From positions 1 through 29,867 of the IMG/VR virus record IMGVR_UViG_3300027985_000252: 29,867 nucleotides of DNA. The stretch is one strand, 5' to 3'. This document shows, piece by piece, positions 6,991-14,314 of the stretch; the first letter of the stretch is position 1; every line of letters starts with the position of its first letter. The notes beneath the pieces are model-generated. The model had not been told where the DNA came from. It ran no database searches and worked only from the letters and a program-made list of their open reading frames with translations. The position numbers and the translations under genes were made by a program. The DNA comes from a virus.

Positions 6991-8961
6991 TTATTTTCCT
7001 ACCCCTATATTTTTGTCTTTAGCAGCAATTTGCATTTTTACTAAATCTTTTTGGTGTTGACGTTCTTTCTCTTTTTCAATTTCTTGACGAGATTCTTCAT
7101 GTCCTTCGTCTTTCATCAAGAAATCTAGATCCATCTTGTCAGCTTCACTACCAAGTTTTCTAGCTTTTGCAGCTTCTACTTGAGCTTTTCTCAGTTTCAA
7201 CTCACGATCTACTTCATTCTCACCAGCTCTTGCATATTTATCCGCAATATCAGCATCCATCTTTTCAATTTCTTTTTGCAGTTTAAGCATTTGCAGTTGT
7301 GCAAGTTGTTGTTGCATAGGATCAGGTTGCGGTTGATATTCTCTAATTTTCTTAGCTTGATCAGGCATACGCATAAGTTCCATGATCTGTGCCATAATTT
7401 CACGACGAATTGCTGGATCTTCGTTTGGACCTACGGTTTGTAGTAAGAAACTCAGTTCTTGTGATTTGGCTGCGTTATCTTCTGCAGTACTAATACTGAT
7501 TTCAATATCTACTTTACCAGAAAGATCGTCTCTACGAATTGGTACATATTCTTCGTTAGTTACACGAATTACTTCTTCTTCCTCTAAGAATTCAGCATTA
7601 TATGCCATCCATTTACGCATAAGAGGTTTAATTAAGTTTTCAGATATGTTTCTGACAATGTTTAATCTACGTGTAGCTGTAGCATCAAGAGCACCTCTAG
7701 CTCCTGTAGCAGTAGATCCAAGTGCTGTACCACTAATACCACCACTAAATGATTTTACACCAGTTTGAGACTCAATTTCGTTATTCATAAGTGAAAGCAT
7801 GTTGAATGCACTAGAAGGTAGTTCATTATAGTTACCTTGGTAAAAGTCGCTCATACTACCATTATATTCAAAATTATTACCATTAAGGAAGCGCTTCTTA
7901 TTAGTAGCATCTAATGCACCTTTACGCATACCTACTTGCCCGTTATTGCTCTTAGCCATATTATCGATAAGACCACGTGTAATAGCAGTTTTTACTTTCT
8001 GATTATCGCCTATGTTTTCAGCAAGAGCTTCACCAAACAGTTGAAACGGAACTGCATTGAATGGTACTACAATAAATGGAGGTCTCTTATCAGGGTATGG
8101 ATTAGATTGTAGCCTAATAATGGTATCATGTACCCATGCACACACAATAGGTTCTACTTCACCGTCACCATCAATATCATAATTACCCCAATACTCGTTG
8201 ATAATAAATTTCTTTCTAGGGGCATCTTTAAACTCGAAGTAGGTAATATCTTCACGGTAGTATTCAGGAGTATCTACAAGTCCTGGTCTGGCAGCAGCAA
8301 TCTTATCAAGATTCTTGTATCTACCATCAGCTCTAAGTGTTGCCAAATCTGTTTCATATCTATGAATAACGAATTGGCATTTATCTAAATCATCCATACA
8401 AGTAGGATCAATAAATATATCTTCATTACGACATACTATAGCAGTAGGTTGATTCCTGATTACTTTAGTCTCTATTACCGTAGCTGTATCAATATACTCA
8501 TTGCCATATTCGTCAAGAAATACCTGTTCAACATCGACCTCTACTTCTTCATCTTCATAATCCCATCCAGTTTGTACAATTACAGTACCTTCAGATGCTA
8601 AGACTCTGGCAGCTTTCATAATAAAGTTATATCGATTAAATTTTCGAGTAAACTGAGTATTAAGCAGTAGTTCATTTTGTCTAGCTGACGGAGCATCTTC
8701 AAATGTTACAGGACTACACTTTATTACATCATTTGAACTTAAAAATGGGTCTGTAATACTAGGTAACATCCATTCGAGTTGTTTCTTTATATCTTTTGAT
8801 ACAATAGCAGATTTACCTTTTTCCTCATTGCCGTAAGGTTTACCGTAAGTTTCTGCCAACCACTCTTCACGTTTTACAAGCCATTCTTTTTGAAGACGTT
8901 CACTTTCACGTAAATCAGCTTTAAGTGCTTTGAGTAGTTCATTCTTTGCAATTTTAGCCAT
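6991..8961 (-). CDS. Portal protein, podovirus (P22-like) type
   Basis: 656 aa, the usual size for P22-type or podoviral head-tail connector portals. Features: N-terminal helical region with KREEWLAETYGKPYGNE; a long portal core with TQFTRKFNRYNFIMKAARVL and SEGTVIVQTGWDYE (around residues 100-135); the motif RNEDIFIDPTCMDDLDKCQF; a stretch ALAENIGDNQKVKTAITRGL; and the GVKSFSGGISGTALGSTATG/RGALDATATRR wing-crown segment. The C-terminus is a long Gln/Lys/Glu coiled-coil barrel-like helix. The portal forms the dodecameric ring at the packaging vertex and binds terminase. The ATG at 8961 has AAGG upstream. An 82-nt AT-rich gap precedes it, with no promoter that I can define. Confidence 0.85.
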   Translation of the reverse strand: MAKIAKNELLKALKADLRESERLQKEWLVKREEWLAETYGKPYGNEEKGKSAIVSKDIKKQLEWMLPSITDPFLSSNDVIKCSPVTFEDAPSARQNELLLNTQFTRKFNRYNFIMKAARVLASEGTVIVQTGWDYEDEEVEVDVEQVFLDEYGNEYIDTATVIETKVIRNQPTAIVCRNEDIFIDPTCMDDLDKCQFVIHRYETDLATLRADGRYKNLDKIAAARPGLVDTPEYYREDITYFEFKDAPRKKFIINEYWGNYDIDGDGEVEPIVCAWVHDTIIRLQSNPYPDKRPPFIVVPFNAVPFQLFGEALAENIGDNQKVKTAITRGLIDNMAKSNNGQVGMRKGALDATNKKRFLNGNNFEYNGSMSDFYQGNYNELPSSAFNMLSLMNNEIESQTGVKSFSGGISGTALGSTATGARGALDATATRRLNIVRNISENLIKPLMRKWMAYNAEFLEEEEVIRVTNEEYVPIRRDDLSGKVDIEISISTAEDNAAKSQELSFLLQTVGPNEDPAIRREIMAQIMELMRMPDQAKKIREYQPQPDPMQQQLAQLQMLKLQKEIEKMDADIADKYARAGENEVDRELKLRKAQVEAAKARKLGSEADKMDLDFLMKDEGHEESRQEIEKEKERQHQKDLVKMQIAAKDKNIGVGK

Positions 8962-9043
8962 TTGTTACTGCCTTATTATATACACTATATACTAACATAT
9001 ATTCTATCTCATTTTATCTTAGATTAAACTTATCTTCAGAATT

Positions 9044-9364
9044 TTATAAGAAACTTGCTGCATATACATCACCTTTTGTAGATAGATTATCTACATACCC
9101 ACCAAAAATAAATTTACCATATTGTTTTTCAGAACCGTCTGTCATAATGTACGAAAGATGTACAGGAGTTGTAAATGTATCAACAATGTCTTCAGTAAAA
9201 AACTCAAATAGCCCTGATTCAACTTCAGATTCTTTGCATACATTAGAAGTTACATTAATTAATACATCTCCAGTCTTTTTAGGCCATACTATAGTAATAG
9301 TTACTGAAGAACCTGTACCAAACACACCACCAAGGAAGGTATTTTCATTAGACTGATATCTCAT
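9044..9364 (-). CDS. Small beta-rich structural protein, 106 aa
   Basis: An all-beta protein (FLGGVFGTGSSVTITIVWP, then SYIMTDGSEKQYGKFIFGG) without a named family. I chose the ATG at 9364, which overlaps the upstream stop as TAATG and has GGAG eight bases upstream. A GTG nine bases further upstream is possible and would add three residues. It is the last gene before portal in the string of small proteins that follows the lysis cassette. Possibly a fibre-associated or decoration protein. Confidence 0.7.
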   Translation of the reverse strand: MRYQSNENTFLGGVFGTGSSVTITIVWPKKTGDVLINVTSNVCKESEVESGLFEFFTEDIVDTFTTPVHLSYIMTDGSEKQYGKFIFGGYVDNLSTKGDVYAASFL

Positions 9365-10542
9365 TATTCCCACTCCATAAATCTTTGTTTATTTACAACA
9401 ATTGGTGTACCAGCGTCAGGTAAATCATCAATATCAAGACATATTCTAGCATGTAAGTTAAAACCTACAGATGCTTCTGCATACCGTACATAGATAACTT
9501 GTTTTATAAAATCACTTACCATAGGCATGTTAGCATCAATGTATCTATTATAGATTACTTGCTTTTGGTAATCACCAATAGCAACTATACTTGACGTATA
9601 TGTAGGTTTGATGAGTGTTAAACTTCTATCAGCGTATATTTCTGAACTTGCTGATGCAGGTACTTTAACAATTGTTTTATCTACAGTAGAAGTTGCTGTA
9701 ATATTTGCTTCACTACCGAACATAAGCAGTTTATTAACAGATGTAGATTCTACAATAGATCCAGTAACTGTTCTGTACCATCTAACAAACTTACTAAAAT
9801 CACTAAGAAGTATATTTGTTGCAGTTACCGATTTATCAAGTAATTTATCAACTGCTGCTAAAACAGAAGCACTCGACGTAGCATCTTCCAAGTATAGTGA
9901 TTTAAGACCAAGATTAGGCAGTGTAACTGTAATACCTGCAGCCACCCCTGTTTCAATTGTAATAACTGAGTTTGTAGTACCACCAAGAACTGCAGAAGTA
10001 GCAGCTGAAGTAATTCGAATAGCTACATGAAATGTTTCACCAGGTTGAAATTCGATAATAGGTTGAGAACTAGTTGCAGTTAAAGTACCACTACCAGCAG
10101 CAAGTGATGCAGTTAACGTATTAGAGGTAGCTGTGAATAGTAGTGTTCTAGTACCTCCACCAGTAGCTACCCGATACACAGAATATTCTGCAACGATAGT
10201 ATAACTAGCAAGAAGTGCTGGTGCTGTATAACTAACATTCGTTGCCAATGTCCATGTACCAGATTGAGAGTATCTATGCACTGTAGATGTAGATCCCATA
10301 CTATCAGCAGATGTAGATGACTCATTTAATGCCCAACCATAGTTAGTCCTATTATCAGTAGTAGATGCATTCTCAGTTACATATGGTTTTATAGTATGTG
10401 TAACAGCACTAGTACTTGTATATGTAATAGCAAATGATGTATCTGCAGCACTTGTACCTGATAATTGTTTTACACTAGTACCCCAAGTTTGGTCTTGATC
10501 AACATTCCTAGGATATAACAGTGCTCCATTAAATAATGCCAT
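9364..10542 (-). CDS. Ser/Thr-rich structural protein, probable fibre or appendage
   Basis: 392 aa, unusually rich in Thr, Ser and Ala with regular beta-strand periodicity (for example SQSGTWTLATNVSYTAPALL and GSGTLTATSSQPIIEFQPGE). No membrane segment or catalytic motif is seen. The second half is less repetitive (VRWYRTVTGSIVESTSVNKL). It overlaps the stop of the upstream 175-aa gene by 14 nt and the next gene by 1 nt. Composition and position argue for a virion appendage or baseplate-like protein. I do not recognise a family. Confidence 0.65.
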   Translation of the reverse strand: MALFNGALLYPRNVDQDQTWGTSVKQLSGTSAADTSFAITYTSTSAVTHTIKPYVTENASTTDNRTNYGWALNESSTSADSMGSTSTVHRYSQSGTWTLATNVSYTAPALLASYTIVAEYSVYRVATGGGTRTLLFTATSNTLTASLAAGSGTLTATSSQPIIEFQPGETFHVAIRITSAATSAVLGGTTNSVITIETGVAAGITVTLPNLGLKSLYLEDATSSASVLAAVDKLLDKSVTATNILLSDFSKFVRWYRTVTGSIVESTSVNKLLMFGSEANITATSTVDKTIVKVPASASSEIYADRSLTLIKPTYTSSIVAIGDYQKQVIYNRYIDANMPMVSDFIKQVIYVRYAEASVGFNLHARICLDIDDLPDAGTPIVVNKQRFMEWE

Positions 10543-11056
10543 ACGATTCCACCATTGCCATTACATAAGTTAAGTGAGTATCACCAACATATACAATATC
10601 GTTTAACTGAAGTTTTATTTCATCACTAATAGCTGAACCTACGAATAAAAGACATAAAGCATATTCCGCGAATAAATCTTTATTAGTTTCAGATGCCATT
10701 AATACTAAAAGACGTTCAATAGTTGCTGTATCGTTTACAGGACTTCTTCCCCAATCTGTTGCATAAAAAATACTATGGGTCAAATAATATCCTGATAATG
10801 TAGAATCTATAGCAGGAAATATGGATGATCCAGACAACTTAGCGTGAATCCATTCACCTTCAGCGTGACCCATTATCTCAAATTCGTTATTATATGTAAC
10901 TAAATCAACTTGATTTGCGAATGCAGCGTAAATTAAATCTATATTAGCAGTACCGCTACTAGTAAACGGTACGCTATTATCTACTTGCAGAGAACGAACT
11001 AACAGAACTTCTGGTGATTCTGGCATTGCCAGTACAATATCAATAGCTCCTGCCAT
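10529..11056 (-). CDS. Structural-region protein of unknown function, 175 aa
   Basis: A mixed alpha/beta protein, slightly acidic, with repeated aromatic-hydrophobic segments (DLIYAAFANQVDLVTYNNEF, FYATDWGRSPVNDTATIERL, YALCLLFVGSAISDEIKLQL). No signal peptide or family recognised. AAAGGATAACGA precedes the ATG. It sits among small proteins of the virion block and overlaps the downstream Ser/Thr-rich gene, so both are probably expressed together. Confidence 0.65.
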   Translation of the reverse strand: MAGAIDIVLAMPESPEVLLVRSLQVDNSVPFTSSGTANIDLIYAAFANQVDLVTYNNEFEIMGHAEGEWIHAKLSGSSIFPAIDSTLSGYYLTHSIFYATDWGRSPVNDTATIERLLVLMASETNKDLFAEYALCLLFVGSAISDEIKLQLNDIVYVGDTHLTYVMAMVESYGII

Positions 11057-11069
11057 TCGTTATCCTTTA

Positions 11070-11450
11070 TTATTCGCTAGGATCTTTAGGTTCTACTGTT
11101 ACAGTATAACGTGCAATGTCACCAGTTTCGATGTTTAACAAAGCATGAATCCATCTAAGAGCCAATGTATCATTACCATTAAGGTAAATACCAGCTTCTT
11201 GGACTGTTCTATTAGCTGTAGCTTGAATTTCGAACAGTAATTGTAAAATACCTGCACTAGGTTGCGTTACCGTACAAGCAACACGTGTTTCAGGGTTTTC
11301 AGCAATAAGGTTAGTTTGTGCAACACTCAATGCAGTATTATCACTACCCCATGCACCTTTATAGTCTAGCACTACACCACTAGTAGTTGCAGGATCTAAT
11401 AGATCTACAACTTGTTCTTGGTAATAATTTGTTACAACTGCGACTGCCAT
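11070..11450 (-). CDS. Tail-fibre-associated-like small protein, 126 aa
   Basis: A beta-rich protein with the segments SAGILQLLFEIQATANRTVQ, EAGIYLNGNDTLALRWIHAL and ETGDIARYTVTVEPKDPSE. The EAG(I/L)Y...N..LA...I pattern is reminiscent of phage fibre or collar N-terminal domains, in which a strand motif of this kind precedes a shaft. Here there is no shaft, so it may be a separate adaptor that holds a fibre. GAAGGAAATAAAC precedes the ATG. It overlaps the upstream 86-aa gene by 19 nt. Function by resemblance only. Confidence 0.6.
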   Translation of the reverse strand: MAVAVVTNYYQEQVVDLLDPATTSGVVLDYKGAWGSDNTALSVAQTNLIAENPETRVACTVTQPSAGILQLLFEIQATANRTVQEAGIYLNGNDTLALRWIHALLNIETGDIARYTVTVEPKDPSE

Positions 11451-11692
11451 TGTTTATTTCCTTCCTGAATAATTTTAGACTCAACATCATAAAATTCTTG
11501 TTGAAGCATTGCCATCTCTTTAAGTAAGTCATTACGTAATTCAAGTAATGCTCTAATTTCATCAGTTACAATGATTTCAAGATCTTTAGTTTCATCTACT
11601 TTAGTAAACTCATTAGAGTTATATTTTTTAACTTCTACAGATACACTTACTTTTAGTTTATCTACAGATCTAGTTTCGCTAAGATGTTTCAT
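11432..11692 (-). CDS. Small coiled-coil protein, 86 aa
   Basis: The N-terminal half is a beta-like, charged segment (KLKVSVSVEVKKYNSNEFTK). The C-terminal half is one predicted amphipathic helix (ALLELRNDLLKEMAMLQQEF, then YDVESKIIQEGNKQW) suited to coiled-coil formation. No named family. AAGGAAATGT precedes the ATG. Part of the tightly packed run of small structural genes. Confidence 0.6.
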   Translation of the reverse strand: MKHLSETRSVDKLKVSVSVEVKKYNSNEFTKVDETKDLEIIVTDEIRALLELRNDLLKEMAMLQQEFYDVESKIIQEGNKQWQSQL

Positions 11693-11700
11693 ACATTTCC

Positions 11701-12045
11701 TTAACTTTCAGTTTTTGTAATTTGTGTAGGAATACCGTCAACCCAGTTTGCTAGTGTAGTAGTAGTAGTAATACTATCATCTACATTTGTAGAAACAACG
11801 GTACTAGGTACACCATTAAGCCAATTAATAGTAATATCAAATAAAAGATTGGTCTTTGTATCATCTTCGTACTTATATACTCTAGTAGGTACACCATCTG
11901 TAACTACAAGTTCTGTATACATCTGCTTATAGTTTACTTGCGTACCAGTATTCTGCTCAATTATATTTACAGTAGTAGGAGATAATTCACCTGAACCGCT
12001 TACAATTGAACGTAAATCTAATGCACCATACACTCTATGAATCAT
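11701..12045 (-). CDS. Beta-rich small protein with internal repeats, 114 aa
   Basis: It contains repeated units with a common core: VTDGVPTRVYKYEDD, then INWLNGVPSTVVS and ANWVDGIPTQITK. Each is a strand followed by a (N/D)G(V/I)P turn and another strand, about 35-40 residues apart, suggesting a small repeat-based beta fold such as a fibre cap or a surface protein. The start overlaps the upstream stop by 4 nt (ATGA) and has AGGATTACACG before it. No family recognised. Confidence 0.65.
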   Translation of the reverse strand: MIHRVYGALDLRSIVSGSGELSPTTVNIIEQNTGTQVNYKQMYTELVVTDGVPTRVYKYEDDTKTNLLFDITINWLNGVPSTVVSTNVDDSITTTTTLANWVDGIPTQITKTES

Positions 12046-12278
12046 CGTGTAATCCTGATAGAACCCTCAGCAGGAAATTTTTTAGCTCTAATGTATACAG
12101 TTTCATCTGCCATTATTGTTTCACCGTCTTCAAATGGCATACCGTAACTAGTTGACAATGCGCCAAATCTAATAAGGCATTCTCTATTAGATGCATTATG
12201 TACAACTATGTCTGTTGTTATAGGAACTACAGCAATCCATGATCCATCAACAGGTAAGTTTAAATCTTCAGTAAGCAT
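12042..12278 (-). CDS. Small beta-sandwich-like protein, 78 aa
   Basis: A compact all-beta sequence: WIAVVPITTDIVVHNASN, then CLIRFGALSTSYGMPFEDGE, then VYIRAKKFPAEGSIRITR. The layout resembles small phage decoration or fibre-associated proteins of 70-80 residues in which the chain ends on a strand with basic residues. AAGGAAATAAAT precedes the ATG. It ends with a 4-nt ATGA overlap with the next gene. Specific role unknown. Confidence 0.6.
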   Translation of the reverse strand: MLTEDLNLPVDGSWIAVVPITTDIVVHNASNRECLIRFGALSTSYGMPFEDGETIMADETVYIRAKKFPAEGSIRITR

Positions 12279-12280
12279 AT

Positions 12281-12529
12281 TTATTTCCTTACTACAAACG
12301 CAGTAATTTCATTACCTACACTTTTAATAACAGACTTTAAAATAAGCTCAGCTGTAGCTTTATCAATAGATGAAGTAGTTCCTTGCACAATATCATCTAA
12401 AAGAAGTATAATAGCTTTTTTCTTATCAGCATCAGACATAAGCAGTAGATCTACATCTTTTTCTAGAAAAGCTGCTTTCTTATCATCTTTCATTTTATTG
12501 TAACAGTATGTAGTAAGACCATGCCACAT
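12281..12529 (-). CDS. Small protein of unknown function, 82 aa
   Basis: A Lys/Asp-rich, helical protein with a WHGLTTYCYNKMKDDKKAAF start and a hydrophobic LLLDDI patch. No transmembrane segment or known domain. The ribosome binding site TAAGG lies immediately after the second copy of a 10-nt repeat (see 12543-12586), so translation may be sensitive to RNA structure there. It lies directly downstream of the holin gene. Confidence 0.6.
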   Translation of the reverse strand: MWHGLTTYCYNKMKDDKKAAFLEKDVDLLLMSDADKKKAIILLLDDIVQGTTSSIDKATAELILKSVIKSVGNEITAFVVRK

Positions 12530-12542
12530 AATAAATCCTTAT

Positions 12543-12586
12543 AGTTAACTTACAATTCTAACATTAAGAACCTTGAAGTTAACTTA
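12543..12586 (-). repeat. Two copies of a 10-nt palindromic repeat, TAAGTTAACT
   Basis: TAAGTTAACT occurs twice in the same orientation, 34 nt apart (start to start), at 12586-12577 and 12552-12543. Each copy contains the 8-nt palindrome AGTTAACT, so the copies can also pair with each other in RNA. One copy spans the holin stop codon. The other abuts the ribosome binding site of the 82-aa gene. It may be a protein operator or a translational control hairpin. Confidence 0.5.
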
Positions 12587-13165
12587 ATGCTTTTTTCGGA
12601 AATCTCTAGCACCTTGACGATCCATAAACCAAAACTGGGTAGCAGCAGTAAGAACATATACTATGGCATCAATAATCATCATAAGTATTGCTGTTTTTTC
12701 TTTTGTATCAATTGTAACAAATACAGGCGCAAAAGTGTATGCTAGCATACCAATAGCAGCAAACGATGCTGCAGTAAGTACAGGTCTAACCAATCCTCTA
12801 ATTACGTCAACCTGAGCAAGCTGCACAGCAATAAAGGTACCAAAAAAACGAGCAATAACTCCTCCATCAAGCAGCCTTTCTAAAATACTCGTAGGTATAA
12901 TATTTTTATTAATTTCAGCAACTGCTTGATTAAATCCTTTTGATTCTTGTATAAGAAGTTGTCCTTCAGTCTGTACTTCAGTGACTTTAATGCTCGCTTC
13001 TATTTCAGCCATCGCATGTTCATGGTCTTGTTGTTTAATCTCTTTTTCAAGACGCATTTTGTCCAATTCAAAAGAACGTCTTTCTCGTTCTTCCTTTGAT
13101 TTAAACCAATGACCAACTACACCGGATAAACTACCTAAGAAACTACTAGCTATCGTTGTCCACAT
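12584..13165 (-). CDS. Holin of the three-TM (GTA_holin_3TM) type
   Basis: 193 aa. The N-terminus has a short hydrophobic segment and a long charged coiled-coil (residues about 20-75). The second half has hydrophobic stretches at about 105-125, 135-155 and 160-182. The core contains VIRGLVRPVLTAASFAAIG, and the protein ends FWFMDRQGARDFRKKH. This RP-x-(I/L)T...FWF-x-DR layout is that of phage and gene-transfer-agent three-TM holins, which make lesions in the inner membrane. It overlaps the DUF5675 gene by 20 nt, forming part of a lysis cassette. It has AAAGGATTTTT upstream. Confidence 0.75.
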   Translation of the reverse strand: MWTTIASSFLGSLSGVVGHWFKSKEERERRSFELDKMRLEKEIKQQDHEHAMAEIEASIKVTEVQTEGQLLIQESKGFNQAVAEINKNIIPTSILERLLDGGVIARFFGTFIAVQLAQVDVIRGLVRPVLTAASFAAIGMLAYTFAPVFVTIDTKEKTAILMMIIDAIVYVLTAATQFWFMDRQGARDFRKKH

Positions 13166-13598
13166 AAAAATCCTTTATAACTAAAGTAAAATCGTTTTTG
13201 TCTAAGAACTCTTCAAACCTATTGATAGCTTCACGAGATCTACCAACACATTCTTGTATATTTCCATATTTATTTTTTGCTAATGCTGTGACGCATCCTA
13301 AAGTAATACAACCCTGTAGATGTGATTGCCATCCTTTTTCTACATCACCAGCAAAGTTAGCACCGTGGATTAAAATAGAAGATCTTCCGTTAACGTTTTT
13401 TACCCAATACGTTTCTTTCTTAAAACTAGGAGAATATCTTCTAACTACGTCATACGTACCTTCCGGTATACATGAAATGTTAGATTTATTATTTCTCCAA
13501 GGTAATTCCAGTGTATGCAACCAAAAGTCATCATAGAATATAATACCAAATGTGCCTTGATCACTAGATTTATATCTATATAAGTTAAGGAGTTTCAT
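13146..13598 (-). CDS. DUF5675 family protein, candidate lysis enzyme
   Basis: 150 aa, full family length. Motifs: ELPWRNNKSNISCIPEGTYD (31-50), NVNGRSSILIHGANFAGDVE (69-88) and LQGCITLG (94-101). The His78/Asn81 and Gly-Cys97-Ile pattern matches DUF5675. The H...GC arrangement is reminiscent of L,D-transpeptidase/YkuD-like active sites, so a role in cutting or modifying peptidoglycan is plausible but unproven. It sits between a membrane coiled-coil protein and the holin, and no other endolysin is seen here. Its ATG overlaps the preceding gene by 14 nt with GGAG very close to the start. Confidence 0.7.
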   Translation of the reverse strand: MKLLNLYRYKSSDQGTFGIIFYDDFWLHTLELPWRNNKSNISCIPEGTYDVVRRYSPSFKKETYWVKNVNGRSSILIHGANFAGDVEKGWQSHLQGCITLGCVTALAKNKYGNIQECVGRSREAINRFEEFLDKNDFTLVIKDFYVDNDS

Positions 13599-14067
13599 GC
13601 TCCACTGCCTCTACATTTTTACTTACAAGTTCAAGTATTAAAAACCCTTCATGGTATAACCAATAAAACATAGAAGTTATTAAACCTGCACCTGCAACAG
13701 TCCATACAATACGGTTTATATGTTTTTGAGCCCATCTAACCCATGTAGTATTAGCATCGGTTTCTTCTTTAGTTCTAGTAACCACTTCTGCTATCTTTAA
13801 AACAGTAGTGTTTAAACTGCCTAAGCTATCTACTATTTTTTCGTTGGTAGCTTCTTGAGAATCCATACGATGATGTAATGCTTTTATACTAGCTTCTACT
13901 TTTGTTTCTGAAATAATAGATCGTTCTTCGTGTGACTTAAGATCTTTTTCTAAATGACGAACATCTCCTTCAAGGTGTTCTACTCTTGTTTCTATTGAAA
14001 TCAAACGTTGTCTGATTTTATTAACATGATTTGTCACAGTTTCTGAACATTCTGGACAATTCTCCAT
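13585..14067 (-). CDS. Coiled-coil membrane protein of the lysis cassette, 160 aa
   Basis: Residues 1-12 carry a CPEC motif. Residues 15-100 form a long heptad-repeat coiled coil (IETRVEHLEGDVRHLEKDLK and following). A single membrane segment lies at about 119-137 (IVWTVAGAGLITSMFYWLYH), with a short tail. The layout resembles XhlA-like or spanin/holin-accessory proteins of phage lysis cassettes, with the helix on one side of the membrane. No exact family assignment. AAGGGCCTAAG precedes the ATG. Overlap with DUF5675 suggests coupled expression. Confidence 0.65.
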   Translation of the reverse strand: MENCPECSETVTNHVNKIRQRLISIETRVEHLEGDVRHLEKDLKSHEERSIISETKVEASIKALHHRMDSQEATNEKIVDSLGSLNTTVLKIAEVVTRTKEETDANTTWVRWAQKHINRIVWTVAGAGLITSMFYWLYHEGFLILELVSKNVEAVEHETP

Positions 14068-14077
14068 CTTAGGCCCT

Positions 14078-14314
14078 TTATAGTAAATTGATACCTAGTA
14101 CTACAAAAGTACCTGTAACTACACCAGCTGCATCAGCTACAATATCGTAAAAATCAGCAGTACCGGTTCCTGAAATTTTATCATAAATTTCTTTCAAAAT
14201 GCCGATACTTATTGAAATAATAGCTCCAATAATAGGAGTAAATATTAACCCAAATACTATAGCCAGTATAGCACTCCCTAGGAAGTGCTTCTTTTTATCA
14301 TCTGCTATCTGCAT
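14078..14314 (-). CDS. Small two-TM protein, DUF2279 (YfiM)-like
   Basis: 78 aa with two hydrophobic segments (about 12-38 and 58-77). The sequence has DKKKHFLGS at the start, ILKEIYD in the middle and DFYDIVADAAG before the second segment. DK-x-x-HF, KE-x-x-D and D-x-x-AD-x-x-G are the signature spacing of the DUF2279/YfiM group, small membrane proteins common in phage lysis regions. It starts 1 nt overlapping the long fibre gene stop (TAATG). It is the first gene of the probable lysis cassette; whether it acts as an accessory holin is unknown. Confidence 0.65.
   Translation of the reverse strand: MQIADDKKKHFLGSAILAIVFGLIFTPIIGAIISISIGILKEIYDKISGTGTADFYDIVADAAGVVTGTFVVLGINLL

Noticed and set aside
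7382-7768. Plus-strand frame of 128 codons inside the portal gene.
   Set aside because: Fully antisense to a well-supported portal gene, with composition of a shadow frame and no upstream ribosome binding site.
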